A stretch of DNA of 64,000 bases from Synchiropus splendidus (GCF_027744825.2 NC_071334.1:36611937-36675936); one strand, 5' to 3'; positions 13,078 to 24,566 are shown, counted from the stretch's first letter. Numbers and translations are program-made. Notes: generated by a model not told the origin, from the sequence alone.

Positions 13078-13417
13078 CTTGTTAAAATATCCGAATTGTT
13101 GAATACAAGTCAAATGTAGTGATATATATATAAAATAAGGTTAAAATACAGTTAATACGTCGGCGTAGTACTTTAGTAATTCAAATTCTGCTTCTCTTGA
13201 TGAAATACGAGTGTGTAGTCCGCATGCGCACATTGGTATTTCAAGACGTAATTTCCTGTCCACATGCGCACATGGGTGTAGCTGCTTGACACATAAATTA
13301 GAATAAAATTAGCAACGTCATTACGCCACACCTCACTACACACTCGTATATATATATATATATATATATATATCACTACATTTGACTTGTATTCAACAAT
13401 TCGGATATTTTAACAAG
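13078..13417. mobile_element. 340-bp foldback/MITE-like element with perfect 45-bp terminal inverted repeats
   Basis: Positions 13078-13122 are the exact inverse complement of 13373-13417 (45 of 45 bases, starting cttgttaaaatatccgaatt), and pairing continues into TA tracts. A 3-bp 'att' lies on each side and could be a short target duplication. No coding capacity is seen. It sits where the Pao reverse transcriptase should be. Confidence 0.8.
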
Positions 13418-13562
13418 ATTTCAGATGAAGTAACTGGATCTTTCTGTGCAATTTGCATGCAGTTTTCTATCTTGCCTACGAGGTCTCAGTTAATATGAGT
13501 ATATACTCAGGAAATGACGTCTTGAAATACCAATGTGCGCATGCGGACAGGAAATGACGTCA
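13218..13562. repeat. Second overlapping inverted repeat carrying NRF1-like and CRE motifs
   Basis: The 41-bp blocks at 13218-13258 and 13508-13548 are inverse complements with one mismatch. Each holds TGCGCATGCG and an ACGTC core. Directly after the right block lies acaggaaatgacgtcat, which contains a full CRE (13555-13562). One arm lies inside the 13078-13417 foldback element and the other outside it. Confidence 0.75.
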
Positions 13563-14055
13563 TAAGCCTGAGCCCTGGATGCAAAACGGGATGAAGAAGC
13601 AAATAGGGCTGTGACACCCCTCCACGACACACCAGGACGAATGTTGTCCACAAACATAACTTGCTGTGTAAAAAAAAAAAAAAAAAGACTGTACACATAT
13701 ATTTGTACAAAAGTCACTTATAATTTTATAAAACCAAACATATTGTGTCAAATATCATAAATGCTGCCACAATAACGAATTCATAATGCAGAAACGCCTG
13801 AGGGACTGGCGGTATATTTCTCGAGCAGCTGCAAAGTCAAAATCAGCAAATCCACTTGTTGTTCTTCTTTCGTGGTGATGGAGCCTCTTCCTCGCTCTCC
13901 TGATCTGATGAAGGGATGGACTCTCTCCTTCAGGTAACTGACCCTGATGAATTAAAAATAATTATTATTTCCCTTACTACATGTGGTCTCATCAACGGTT
14001 TTGTTCATCTTCCTTCATATAGTGATACAAGACAAGCACAGCTGATACGATTGTA

Positions 14056-14427
14056 TCAGAAATGTTTCATCTTCAAAGGACGAGGCAGGTTTGTCTTTGT
14101 TTCCCATTCTGATGAACACTCTGGAGCCACGCTGGTCTTCAAAAACCACAGTAGATGGGGAAGCAGTGGCACCATGCTTGGGCCCCCGTCATAGCTCAGT
14201 CTTTCTTTAATGTTGATGTGTTTTTGACATGGTCTTAGATAGGATGGGAGTCCATTATATACAACGCTGGACCTGACGACATTTACAGTGGGCTTATGAG
14301 GGCTGTCCATGCAAACTTCCCCCACTATCACCCAGCCTAAATCCAAATGCTGATCGCCACTGATCTTGAGCATGGAAAAGAGCAACCTCAGGTGAGGGAA
14401 TTTCTGATGAATTGCCCGAGATCTCAT
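14056..14427 (-). pseudogene. BEL/Pao protease-region remnant
   Basis: The 123-codon open minus-strand frame includes GWVIVGEVCMDSPHKPTVNV and INIKERLSYDGG. These resemble the region just after the aspartic protease in BEL/Pao Gag-Pol. No reverse transcriptase motif follows downstream, so the polymerase part has been lost or replaced. Confidence 0.65.
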
Positions 14428-15159
14428 TGCACTTGATGAGCGCTGGTCAGTCTAGACACACTTCAGCATTTGTTGTTTGTATCTGAATCCCAACTGCTTT
14501 CATTCTTGTCATTCAACAATGTCAGCGCAGGTTCTCATCAGGAAAGGTGATGGTGTACCTTTGATGCCAAAGAGTTGGAAGAACTCTGTTCTGGCCAGTG
14601 AGCGGTTGCTTTGGTCGTAAAGGAAGGCATAAATCTTGATTGCGTGTTCTTTCTGACCCTGTGGAAAAACGTGCACCAGGTATATCTTTGCACATGAACA
14701 TATTGGAAGTCCTTCTCCTTCAATACATCTGAACGTTACCTAGGGAAGTGAGTCGCTGTGTTGTCCTGTGCCTGGCTTCATCATTGCTGTGCAATATTGA
14801 TCACTCTCACATTCTTTGCATTTCAACTCCACAGTACATTCTTTAGAAATGTGAGCAGGAGAAGAGAACCTGTAACAGATCCTGTGTAATATTATTCCCA
14901 AGTACTTTTATTCTCTCTATTTTCTGGTTAATGATCTTTATTGTACAGTGGACAGAATTTTGCTGGATCACCTGCTGGATCCAGGATCGCCTGCTGGATA
15001 TTTTTTCTCTAAGGCCCTGTTCCACACAACCAACTCGCTCCTACATTAGACAAGTCTGATTTTCCGACAGAAATGGTGGTCTTCACCCCATCGTGTCCCA
15101 TCACTGGTCTTTCTTTACGGAAGTGAGGGCAACAGTTGTCAGTTAATACAAAAGTAGGG

Positions 15160-15700
15160 TCATTTCCAGCCTTCACCAACAAACATCATAGTGTTGTTTA
15201 TGTCTTGATTCAGAAGACATCCATTTTTCCTGTAGATTGTATGGCAGCTTTTCAACAATAGGATTAATGCCACGGCGTGTGTCGAGGTAGCTTCTTTAGT
15301 GGAGAGCAGCTCCATGAGCAGATCACTAAGTTCCCTTAGTTTAATGTTTTCTCTGTAATTGAGACGAGGAAAGTTGTCTGGACATCTAAAAAATGCACTC
15401 TCTATAACTTGTGGTTTGGCATAGTACTCTTGGAGATTTGTCCAAGACAGTTGATGGGCAGCTCCAGGCTTGGTGACATGCACTGCTCTGATTCTCTTGA
15501 CATGTTCAGCAGATTCCTTTCCAAGACAGGCCAGCTGTCCTTTCAAGTTCCTTTGCTTCTAGGTCTGCTTCTAGAGTAGCCTTTTCCAAATGTCTCTCGG
15601 CTTGTTCAGCTGTCTTTCTGTGCATATGTGACTCTGGTGCGTGCAGCTTCAGCAGCAGCCACAGCCTTGCAGCAGCACTAGCCATGGGGCACCTGGAGAA
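15160..15700 (-). pseudogene. BEL/Pao gag remnant
   Basis: The minus-strand frame contains LQEYYAKPQVIESAFFRCPD, then NYRENIKLRELSDLLMEL, typical of Pao Gag. Upstream (about 15690-15560) an Ala-rich segment (KAVAAAEAARTRVTYAQKD) is in a different frame and soon hits a stop, so at least one frameshift separates the coiled-coil N-terminus from the rest. Confidence 0.75.
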
Positions 15701-16793
15701 CGATGTGTACTTGGAACGGGACGACGATGGTGGCTTCCCGCCATTATAGGCTGATGAATCCCTCTGACAGTATGACTTTTCACTGTACTGTTCTCCTCAA
15801 GTGTTTGCTTTCAAGTCTGAACGAATGAATTAACAGTAAGCCTAATGCCTTTTCAAGAGCCTGGAAAGGTGCGTCCTTGCTAAACCAGCTAATCTCCGTT
15901 AGCATACGTGTTGACTAACGATTAGTGATTCTCTTCAATTAAAACAAACAACGGGAATAAACATAACATTCATCCAACGGCATAACGTGTGTGATGTGTG
16001 TAACTCTTGCAGTCATTGCTATCTGAAGGATACACTGTAGTGAGCTCCTTGACACTCGCAACTTCCGGTTTAGGGATTTTAAAAAATAGAGTTCCGCGGT
16101 TTCTTCTTCCTCTGAGATGAACTTTATAGAGGCATTTCAAAGTAAGCATAGATGTATCATATTATTGGAAGATCAGTATCGGTTGCTGTTATATGAGCAC
16201 GAGTACTCAAAGGTGTGTCCCTAGTGAAAATCAAGTCTATTTACAAAGGTTTTTTTTTTTGCTGTCGATGAAAAGATATTGTAAAAAGTCAGTTTAGATT
16301 TTTGTGTGGTGACAAATAAAAGCAATGACCTGTCAGACAATTGTGATCACTGTATCTATACATGGAAAACCTATGCATGAATACGTGGAAAATGATCAGA
16401 CCAACGAAGATTGTCCTTTGCTGATATAAATGTTTTGCGTGTTGTGGAAAGTGTCTCCAAATCCTTCATTTAGAGTTTCAGTTATAAAGAGGGCTTTAAA
16501 AATCCGATCATGACTGCAGGAGGTGACATCATCATTAAGAAGCTGCCTGGACACGTTCCACTGGCAGACACATTTGGTATTTACTTGTGTATATGTGCAT
16601 GTATATGTTGAATTTGTTCTTTGAATGAACAAACTAACCAACACACAAATGGTGGAACGTACTGTATGTCAGTGAATGTTCTTTGACCACACTCTGTTGT
16701 CCTGGCCGAACATCCCAGAAAGAGTTTAAATGTTAGTTTCAAATATTTTTTATTGATTTTAGAAAACATAGACACATTCAAGTAAATGAGAAC

Positions 16794-16794
<1 letters not shown>

Positions 16795-16866
<72 letters not shown>
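16795..16866. repeat. (TA)n microsatellite
   Basis: About 35 TA units lie inside the 3' UTR of the L1 insertion. Confidence 0.95.
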
Positions 16867-16870
<4 letters not shown>

Positions 16871-17179
16871 CCCATTCATATATACATATATACACATACA
16901 CCCAAGTCAAGTGTGTCAAAAAAAAATTAAAATAAAAAGCAACAACAAAAATAAAAATAAACATCAAAACCATATCCCTTCCCTCCCTTTACCTACGTCA
17001 GTTGAGAGTTTAGTTTCCCATCTTTAGACATCACACAGCACAAATAGTTTAAGGACACAAAAGTCAATGATTAAACAAAGCTGGATGTCGGGTTCATACC
17101 TTTATAAAAATATAAACACACCTAGAGTAATGTGATGTTCAATACAGATTGGACAAATAATGACGTTCAATGGTATAGA

Positions 17180-17989
17180 TTATAGTGTCTTGAGGTTCTC
17201 AAAATACAGAATAAAAGGTCTCCAAAGAATTTGGAATTTTTCTGGAGAACGGCTCACAAAATAGCGGATCTTTTCGAGGCTTAGACACAACATGACATCT
17301 CTCAACCATTTAACATGTGTGGGCGGGGCAGCATCTCTCCACCTCAGTAATATAGCACGCCTGGCCAGAAGCAAAGAAAATGAAAGCATTCTTCTTTTGT
17401 TGGTAGTAAATCTTGCATCATTGTCTGAGGTGCCAAACAGAGCCAGCAAAGGGTCAGGGTCAATGTTTACATTGATAATTGTGGACAGTGTATGAAAGAT
17501 GGATTTCCAAAAAGACTCTAAACTAGGGCACGTCCAAAACATGTGGACAAGATTGGCCTCCTCTCCCTTACATCTGTCACACCGAGAATCAACCTCTTCA
17601 TAAAACCTTGCTAGTTTCGACTTCGGCATGTGGGCACGGTGTACGACCTTGAATTGTATTAGGCAATGTCGGGCACAGAATGAAGTTTTGTTCACAAGAC
17701 CAAGGATAGACTCCCAGGTGTCTTCAGGGATGGAGATATTTAGGTCCTCTTCCCATGCACTTTTTATTTTTTGTGTTGGTGTTTTCCTCATATCACTGAG
17801 TTTATTGTATATAATTGATGTCAGGTGCTTTCTAGAGGGGTGTAAATTCAAAATGACATCAACCAAATTGTCATCTGATGATATGGGGAAACTCTGGATC
17901 TTCGATTTAATAAAATGTCTGACTTGCAGGAATCTATGAAAGTGTGCCTTTCCGAGACCAAATTTTTCTGATAATTGTTCAAACGATGC
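17180..17989 (-). pseudogene. L1 ORF2 C-terminal fragment with zinc-knuckle
   Basis: The frame stays open from the truncation point near 17989 to the stop at 17180, about 270 codons. Landmarks are FKVVHRAHMPKSKLARFYEE and a CDRCKGEEANLVHMFWTCP zinc-binding motif (C-x2-C-x8-H-x4-C), as in the C-terminus of fish L1 ORF2. Reverse transcriptase and endonuclease are missing because the insertion is 5'-truncated. Confidence 0.85.
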
Positions 17990-18009
17990 AAAAGAGTTTA
18001 AATGTTAAA

Positions 18010-19049
18010 TGCAATAATACGTACTCCCTCTTGTTTAGAATAAATGGTCTAACATGACAGATTGTCTTTTTTATTCATCCCCAGTCCCAAAGGACTGTTT
18101 CATCCTAATGGGATTGCAAATATTCCCGGATGTAAACAGTGTTTTAGAATCCAGGTCGATTATATAAGACGGAAGATGAATTAATTCTGCTGCTCCAGAA
18201 CAGACCAAGTTAAAATGAGGTGATTCTGTCTCACATTTCACTTGAAGTTTTCCCTCATCTGTTGATGTGGATTCTAGGCAAATGAGTGCCATATGGAACC
18301 AACATGACCAGATTTGAATCAATCAAATGCTTTACTGGACCGTGTCCATAACTCATCATTCCCACGGTGCTGAAATCTGCTGCGTCTGGATCAGGATGAG
18401 GTTGAGTGGAGTCATAGGAAGGGTTTTTGGCAGTGCTGGAAGCTTTTGAACACTCTTATCTGCAAACGTTGCTGTTGGCTGCTCAATCAATGATGACTCA
18501 TGGAAAATGCACATTTTAGGATGTACTCCGCAGCAGCCCGACTCGCATACAAATACGAGTCTATTATTCTATTAATGATTATCTGAAAAAAAATCCAGGT
18601 GCTGGTTCTCAACCTGTTAGTCTGACAGGCTTCAGTCAAGTTAACTTATTGGACTCCGGAAAATAGAACACACTTCAATGAGAAAAATCTAAAGCTGTCA
18701 GTCTAGGAAAAGAAAAGAATGTATAGGATCCCATGACGGCATTGAAGTGGATGAGTTGCTTCGTTATTGTTTTTATGAAGTGGGATAAACTACAGCTAGA
18801 ACCACAAAAGTGAAGTATTGAATTGATTGATGAGAAACACAAGACACGAGAAAATACACACAGTCACTCGCCACATGTTTGTGTGGTCATGGCATTCTGA
18901 ATGGTCTGAATAAAGCAGATCTGAATCAAGCCATGTGTGTTACTCTTTCATAATAATGCCACTCAAGATAACAGCGAATATGATATTCTGCTTCGTAAGT
19001 ATCACATACTACCGGCATTTGCGTTAGCATCCAGGTATGTAGGTCAATG
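18010..19049. other. Non-coding stretch, nothing recognised
   Basis: No conserved frame or repeat terminus is recognised between the L1 and the next hAT element. Confidence 0.45.
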
Positions 19050-19057
19050 CTACAAAC

Positions 19058-20486
19058 TAGGGCTGCTCCGATCAATACCGATCACATGGACTCACTATGA
19101 ATTTGTTATCAAAATGATGAGACCATCTGGGCACATGATGTGAAAAAAATGAATCGTTATATCATTTTATTGCAGTCACGTTTTCATATACCTATTCAAG
19201 GAGGAAAAAAAATGGAAAAACCTTGCATGTGAGACGTCGCAGTTTGCAGACTCTATGAGGGTGGGAGGCAGTTCACATCCAAACAGCAACTCTGGGAGGC
19301 TGTTCTGACATCCTGCAAAGACATTCAAGCAGAAACTGTCCATAAACTCACAAGTTCTATGGATGCAAGAATTGTGAAGCTGCTATCAAACAAGGGGTCC
19401 TATGTTAACATGTAACTGGACCTGTTAAGATGTTTTGGATTGTAATAGCATTTTATTTTAGTAAACATGACCTTATATTGCTGTAAATTCAACAAATTAC
19501 TATTTTCAGTTCTTTACAAACTAGAAAATGTCTTGAAACTATGTTGTGCATAATTTGGAACAGTGCGTTTTAAGTTTCTTATTTATTTTTTAAATAGTGT
19601 TTTCATTGGGGTTTTTGTTATAATAATTTGGAACGCAGTGTATCGTGATGCAAGACAAGCACAGAATTGTATCAGCTGTGAATCTGTTTTCTGAACTTTC
19701 ACTCATTTAAACATTCGAACAAGAAAACAATTCTGACCTGTTTTTCCTTCAGGAAGAAGCTGAGTGTTGTCTGTCTTTTCTTTTCATTTTTACACAAAGA
19801 TTTGGTTTGGAAAATGTTTTATTGCCTTTACATGAAAAAAGGACTGCAACAACTGTAAATATTTCTCTGTAAAATATGTTCACGTTGTTCATGCGTTGTT
19901 CGACAAACTCTGCATGCAGTTCTCACAGGAGTTCATGTGGGGCTGTCGCCATGTGGCTCGTCGGATTAAAACACTTTCAGTTCGTTTTGTAAACAATTGT
20001 TTAAAGTTTTGAACTCTCTCTCTCTCTAATCAGCGTCAAACAGCCAACTGATAGCGTCATTCTTGTGAAAATGTGAAAAAGTGTTGCAAATCGTGAGATG
20101 TGAAATACCTTAAGATTTGGCCCGTAAACAAATATGGCGACTGCGGTGGCCAAGGTTCCGGTGCCAGTGCAGAGTTGAGACGCGGTGAATTTATCACATT
20201 CAGCGAAAATACTGCACAGGAACTTCCTTTTCATGGAAATATGATGAGACTATGATTGGCGCATGACATGGGCACTGATTAAAAAATTAGGGAGTCCGTC
20301 TGAAAAAGAAATGGGCGTTTTGCTGTTCAGACGCCCCTCTAGCTAAAAGCCTGGCTGTCACACATGATTGGATTTTGTGATCATGGATTGCAAAAATCCA
20401 TGATTTTGCAGGTGGTGATCAGCATTCGCCGATAATGCCTATATCGGCCGATCATGATCGGTGGCCAATCGATCGGAGCATCCCTA
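19058..20486. mobile_element. hAT element, TAGGGATGCTCCGATC family, largest copy
   Basis: The left end is tagggctgctccgatc and the right end is gatcggagcatccctaa-like (gatcggagcatcccta), an imperfect inverted repeat. The 8-bp flanks ctacaaac (19050-19057) and ctataaat (20487-20494) match at 6 of 8, with both differences C/T. No hAT transposase is recognised. A Tc1/mariner transposase end (19251-19415) is nested inside. Confidence 0.78.
19251..19415 (+). pseudogene. Tc1/mariner transposase C-terminal fragment nested in hAT
   Basis: 54 codons ending in TAA read LYEGGRQFTSKQQLWEAVLT, then KLTSSMDARIVKLLSNKGSY. This is the usual C-terminus of Tc1/mariner-type transposases. The catalytic DDE part upstream is absent. 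Downstream sequence to about 19640 ends in ataatttggaacgcagtgt, which may be its terminal repeat. Confidence 0.75.
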
Positions 20487-20494
20487 CTATAAAT

Positions 20495-22209
20495 GGAGGC
20501 TGATGTCAATCTTCTCTCTTCACTGTCAGGAGATTAATTTGGGTTTATACAATGTTCTATTACATCTCAAGTTTATCACAATAGGCAATTTATAGAAATA
20601 AAAAATGAACCCTGTTGTTTTACTGGTGCCAAGTTTGCATTGAGTTCCTCATCTCCCATTTCCTACTGTAGCTTATCTTTGCCCACTGACAAGAGGGTTC
20701 TTTCTGCACCGGTCTTAAGTGCATCTCTGGGCGCGTTTGTAGTACCAGAACAAAAACAGACTGATCTCGATTGCTGTTCACATCAGTGTCTGCAGTGTCT
20801 TGCGACGACAGCAGCGTTTAGCCAGCAGTCCGTAGGTACCGAGACTGGAGAGGAAAAGTGTGGCAACATTGTTGAAATAAAGGGAAGTAAACAAAACCAA
20901 AAGCCACAGCCCGGGTGTGGGAATACTTTGGCTACCTACTGAGCGAGGTGGGCCCAACAATATGGAGCGAGTTTGTAGAATCTGTTAATAATATAAGGTT
21001 AATGCAGCGATAATAAGGCGTGTTGCCTTATTATCAAACATGCATGGTCACTGAGCATTTTTACTGTTTTTTATAAAGAATATCAACGCATTTTTTCGAA
21101 TTGCAGTTGAATTACTATCATTATTTTGCTACAAATACTGATAATAAATTAAATTCCATTTAAAGGGTGTACATGTATTGTTATTATTACAATATCTATT
21201 TAATTAGTGGGTACTTTAAATATATTGTGAACAATAATAGAAGGTGGAGCATGTGCCTGAATTGAAAATCTAATGTGTCAACATGCAAGGCTGATAAAAC
21301 GCACAAGTTCACTTTGTCAATTTATACAATGTATAAATCACAGCCTCGAGTCTTTTACTAATGAGTCGTTTTCTTTCATACTTTGAATTAGTTTACATTA
21401 GTTTTTTTTTTTCAACTTGATGGGAATAGGCTTCCATAGTCCTACACCTATTCAATCCTTTTTAGAACTCATTTTTGACTTCTGTGCTCATTGATATGTC
21501 TTGTTGTACAATATGTCTCCCACCAATATGTAGTCAGTGTAGTGTTTGTCTTGTATTATAATTATTTTTGGAGTCAGTGTGAATACTTCACATTTCATTT
21601 AAAATCATTTCACTATTTTTTTAGATATTCATTTTTAATTTTTCTGCAGATCTCTGACTGAGAAAGGTAAAATGTAATGTCCATGTGGGACATGAAATGC
21701 TCCCTCCAGCCATCCATCCTAGATTTTTGAGTATTTCCATATATGTTGCAGGCGAACTGTTAATGTGTTCATATCTTGGCTTCAATTCAATCTGGGTGAA
21801 TTTGGAATGAAATAAAATCCCCTCTCCTAATTCAAAAGAAACAGCTGTCACAAAAGTGAATGTTTTCTGTTGTTTAACTTCTACAGCATTTTACAATGCC
21901 CAGAGAGTAATGTAGCTGCTTATGCTGCATCCAGAGTCAGTTTTAATACTTGAACGGCCTCTCGCTTCAGTGGGAGGAAGTCAGATGCCATCAGATATGA
22001 GCTTCAACAGATTCATCTCTGAATAAAACATGACTTGGAGCTGAGGTTTGACTGTGTTTCTGCTGATGTGAGGACTCCTAAAATATTCATTTCGGCAACC
22101 AAAGGTTTTAGATGATTTTTGATGATAGTAATTCTGCCAGAATGCAACGTTAAAAAGGTCATTCTTAATTCCAATCACTCTCACTTTTGGAATGACTTTT
22201 CTTCAAAAA
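20495..22209. other. AT-rich non-coding stretch, nothing recognised
   Basis: No coding or transposon signature that I can defend. Confidence 0.45.
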
Positions 22210-22422
22210 CAGTGGTCTCAAGCTGATACACAAATGGGCTGCCATGGGTGCAGGCTTTTGTTCCAACCAATCAAAAGAACAGACTGAAGACTGTACTCAG
22301 TTGATCGTCAGTCTGGTGCTGCTTGGTTCAGCTGACACCTGATTGGTTCACCTACGTGTGATTGTTTGGTTGGAACAGAAACCCGCGCCCACTGCGGTCC
22401 TTTGAGGACAGGTTTGAGACTG
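22210..22422. mobile_element. MITE-like repeat with inner GTTCCAACC/GGTTGGAAC inverted repeats, copy 1
   Basis: The ends cagtggtctcaa and ggtttgagactg are imperfect inverse copies. Inside, tgttccaaccaatcaaaa is mirrored by gtttggttggaaca. A related unit lies at 46043-46265. No target duplication is seen. Confidence 0.6.
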
Positions 22423-23325
22423 TCTGCATGTGTGAGTGATTGTCTCTCTATGCGTGTCCGAAGTCGTTCAGGGTAGCTTGGATGTTTCCCTTAATCATTA
22501 TCAAACATTATTTGTATATTACCTGCCACCATATGGTGAACGTGTAGAGCCCCAAGATGAACTACTGTACATCATTGCCTTCAAAGCCATGCACTGAATG
22601 GGAGACATGAAAGCTGGAGTATCAAACGTTATCTGTGCTGGCCATTTCCTCCTCCTCACATAATCAACTGTCCCAGATAAAATGTCCATGCGAATGTATG
22701 CTAATGTAATATTGCTGCTACATTATTGCATCATAGATAGAAGCTGAAGCATTTCATTTCCTTTTATGGGACTGCTGTGCTGACCAGCAGAATGGTTGTC
22801 CAGTAATGAACGGCTGCCAGCGACCATATCTGCGCCACTGCCACGCGTAGTGAAGTCAGCGTCTCACAGGACTGCACATCTGCAAACCTCATAAAGCCGA
22901 AGAAGGTGTCGCTTGTGCATGTCAAGCATCAGGACCTTCCTCTGCTCCTCACTGTGAATCACTCTGGACTGCAGATAAATACTGAAGTTTAAAATGTCAA
23001 GTTTCTTCTTGCTTTAGTCAGAGGCTTAGTGATGATGCGGCCGTTTTTGAGAGTTTACCATCTTTTGCTCTTGTTGACAAATGAGAAGGCAAAACAGGGA
23101 ACCGGCAATAGGCCACATTTATTAGGAATATATGCTTAATAATTACATATGTCAAAGACATTATACAGGTGTGTTGTCGGACAAATTGTTAGCACCCTTT
23201 TGGGTTCATAGTCTGTTGGTTCTGGAGTTCAATTTTTTGAGTGGCTTGTCAGCGTGGCGGTGACTTATCGAAATGGGCTAGGAAGTGTGTGTGCAGGGGA
23301 TTGGATGCTATCTGTTGGAAGATGA
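22423..23325. other. Non-coding stretch, nothing recognised
   Basis: Short frames only. Confidence 0.45.
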
Positions 23326-23333
23326 TGCTAGAT

Positions 23334-23540
23334 CAGGCCTGGCCAACCCGTGGCTCCCGAGCCACATGCGGCTCTTTTCCCAGTTTCATGCGGCTCTTCA
23401 CCAAACTTTGTCATTCCCTAAACTCATGGCATGTGTTTCACCTGTTATTCATTGTCCTTACATATTTGTAGGATGTGGCTCTTTTCAGCAACAAAGTAAA
23501 ACAATGTGGATCTTAGCCTCTGACTGGTTGGCCACCCCTG
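23334..23540. mobile_element. hAT-like MITE (CAGGGGTGGCCAACC family), copy 2, with target duplication
   Basis: The left end is caggcctggccaacc and the right end is ggttggccacccctg. It is flanked by a perfect 8-bp direct repeat, tgctagat (23326-23333 and 23541-23548). The 207-bp length matches the 206-bp copy at 10759-10964. Confidence 0.88.
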
Positions 23541-24409
23541 TGCTAGATGTTCATACCAGATCTAGTCCATCTGCCTGATGTGGTCTGGAAATTCCGATGG
23601 TGGAACCAGAAGTTAGTAACGCATGCCAGAGTTCTACGTTTTTTGGTGAGCGCATGCGCTGCTCAACTTAGACCGAACCTGATGTGGATCCAAGGATAAC
23701 TTGTACCTGCAAGTTTTCTAGCACAATGATGTTGTCTCGTTGTCACTGTCGAATCCATCGCAGCCTGATCTGGTCCGTCACTGCATTAACCTTGTTCAGC
23801 GAAAGTGTATAAAGGGACAGTCCTCACTCCTGCTCCTTTTAAATCTATATGAAATAAATGTAAGGAGAAATGTTTCTCACTCTGTAATGTATCGGAAGCA
23901 ATGTATTGTGCGGGTCAGATGTATTGGGGGAGCTTGAAATTATTATTGATCCAATAATGCTGTACTAATGAAAACTAGAATATCATAAAAACATACAATT
24001 TACAGATTAAAATGTTACAAATGCTGGCCACTTTAATAATAATAAAAAAAAAAAATCATAAATTTGCTCAATATAACCATGTTGCACATGGGCTCACCAA
24101 TAAACGCACCAAGATTTCCGCTGGACCTCATCATGCTGGCGGACCAGATCATGCAGTGACACCAGCATCTACACCAAGAAGCCAGTTAACCAAAGCCGGC
24201 AAGAAAACCAGACACGCTGGTTGTCCACCTCTGATCTGCTGAACTAAGATTGTTCGGTCTCAGAACGTAGGATCTCTGTTATCAATGGTCAGCTCACCAA
24301 CGAAAGACTCTATCAATAAGGAGCCCAGACCAACGACACAGGAAAAGCCATAGCCACATAGTTGCAGCACCAGACATATGACGTTTGAGGTGCTGATAAA
24401 GATTTGTGG

Positions 24410-24566
24410 TAGGGATGCTCTGATCAGGGTTTTTGCTGCCGATCACCGATACCAATCACTCAGAGTGATCCCGATCACATGGATTGACATTGAATTTGTA
24501 ATCAAAATTCACCGGTCACGCTATCTGCCGATCACGATTGGTGACCGATCGATCAGAGCATTCCTA
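24410..24566. mobile_element. Short hAT MITE, TAGGGATGCTCCGATC family
   Basis: 157 bp with ends tagggatgctctgatc and gatcagagcattccta. The flanking 8-mers atttgtgg (24402-24409) and acttgtgg (24567-24574) differ at one base. The inner sequence matches both ends of the copies at 19 and 38 kb, so this is an internally deleted family member. Confidence 0.88.

Larger units (their letters stand above)
12023..16223. mobile_element. hAT-type element with 8-bp target duplication, enclosing a broken BEL/Pao retrotransposon
   Basis: The left end reads tagggatgcactgatacc and the right end is its imperfect inverse (gtgtcccta). Both ends carry internal GAGTACTC and GATAC motifs. A perfect 8-bp direct repeat, gtgaaaat, flanks them at 12015-12022 and 16224-16231, as expected for a hAT insertion. 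The interior is not hAT transposase. It holds minus-strand BEL/Pao remnants in the order gag, protease, integrase. The simplest reading is a small non-autonomous hAT that was later invaded by a Pao element. No Pao LTR pair was recognised. Confidence 0.75.
16736..17990 (-). mobile_element. 5'-truncated L1-type LINE with 17-bp target site duplication
   Basis: The insertion is flanked by the exact direct repeat aaagagtttaaatgtta at 16719-16735 and 17991-18007. The 3' end is on the left: read on the minus strand it finishes with AATAAA and an A/T-rich tail. A (TA)n tract expanded in the 3' UTR. Only the C-terminal part of ORF2 is kept. The long, clean duplication and intact frame suggest a fairly recent event. 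Confidence 0.9.

Noticed and set aside
12023..16223. Possible intact or recently active retroviral provirus
   Set aside because: Pao is an LTR retrotransposon group. There are no LTR pair, envelope or reverse transcriptase, and the frames are broken.
17292..17939. Plus-strand open frames of 67 and 103 codons
   Set aside because: Antisense shadows of the L1 ORF2 fragment on the minus strand.
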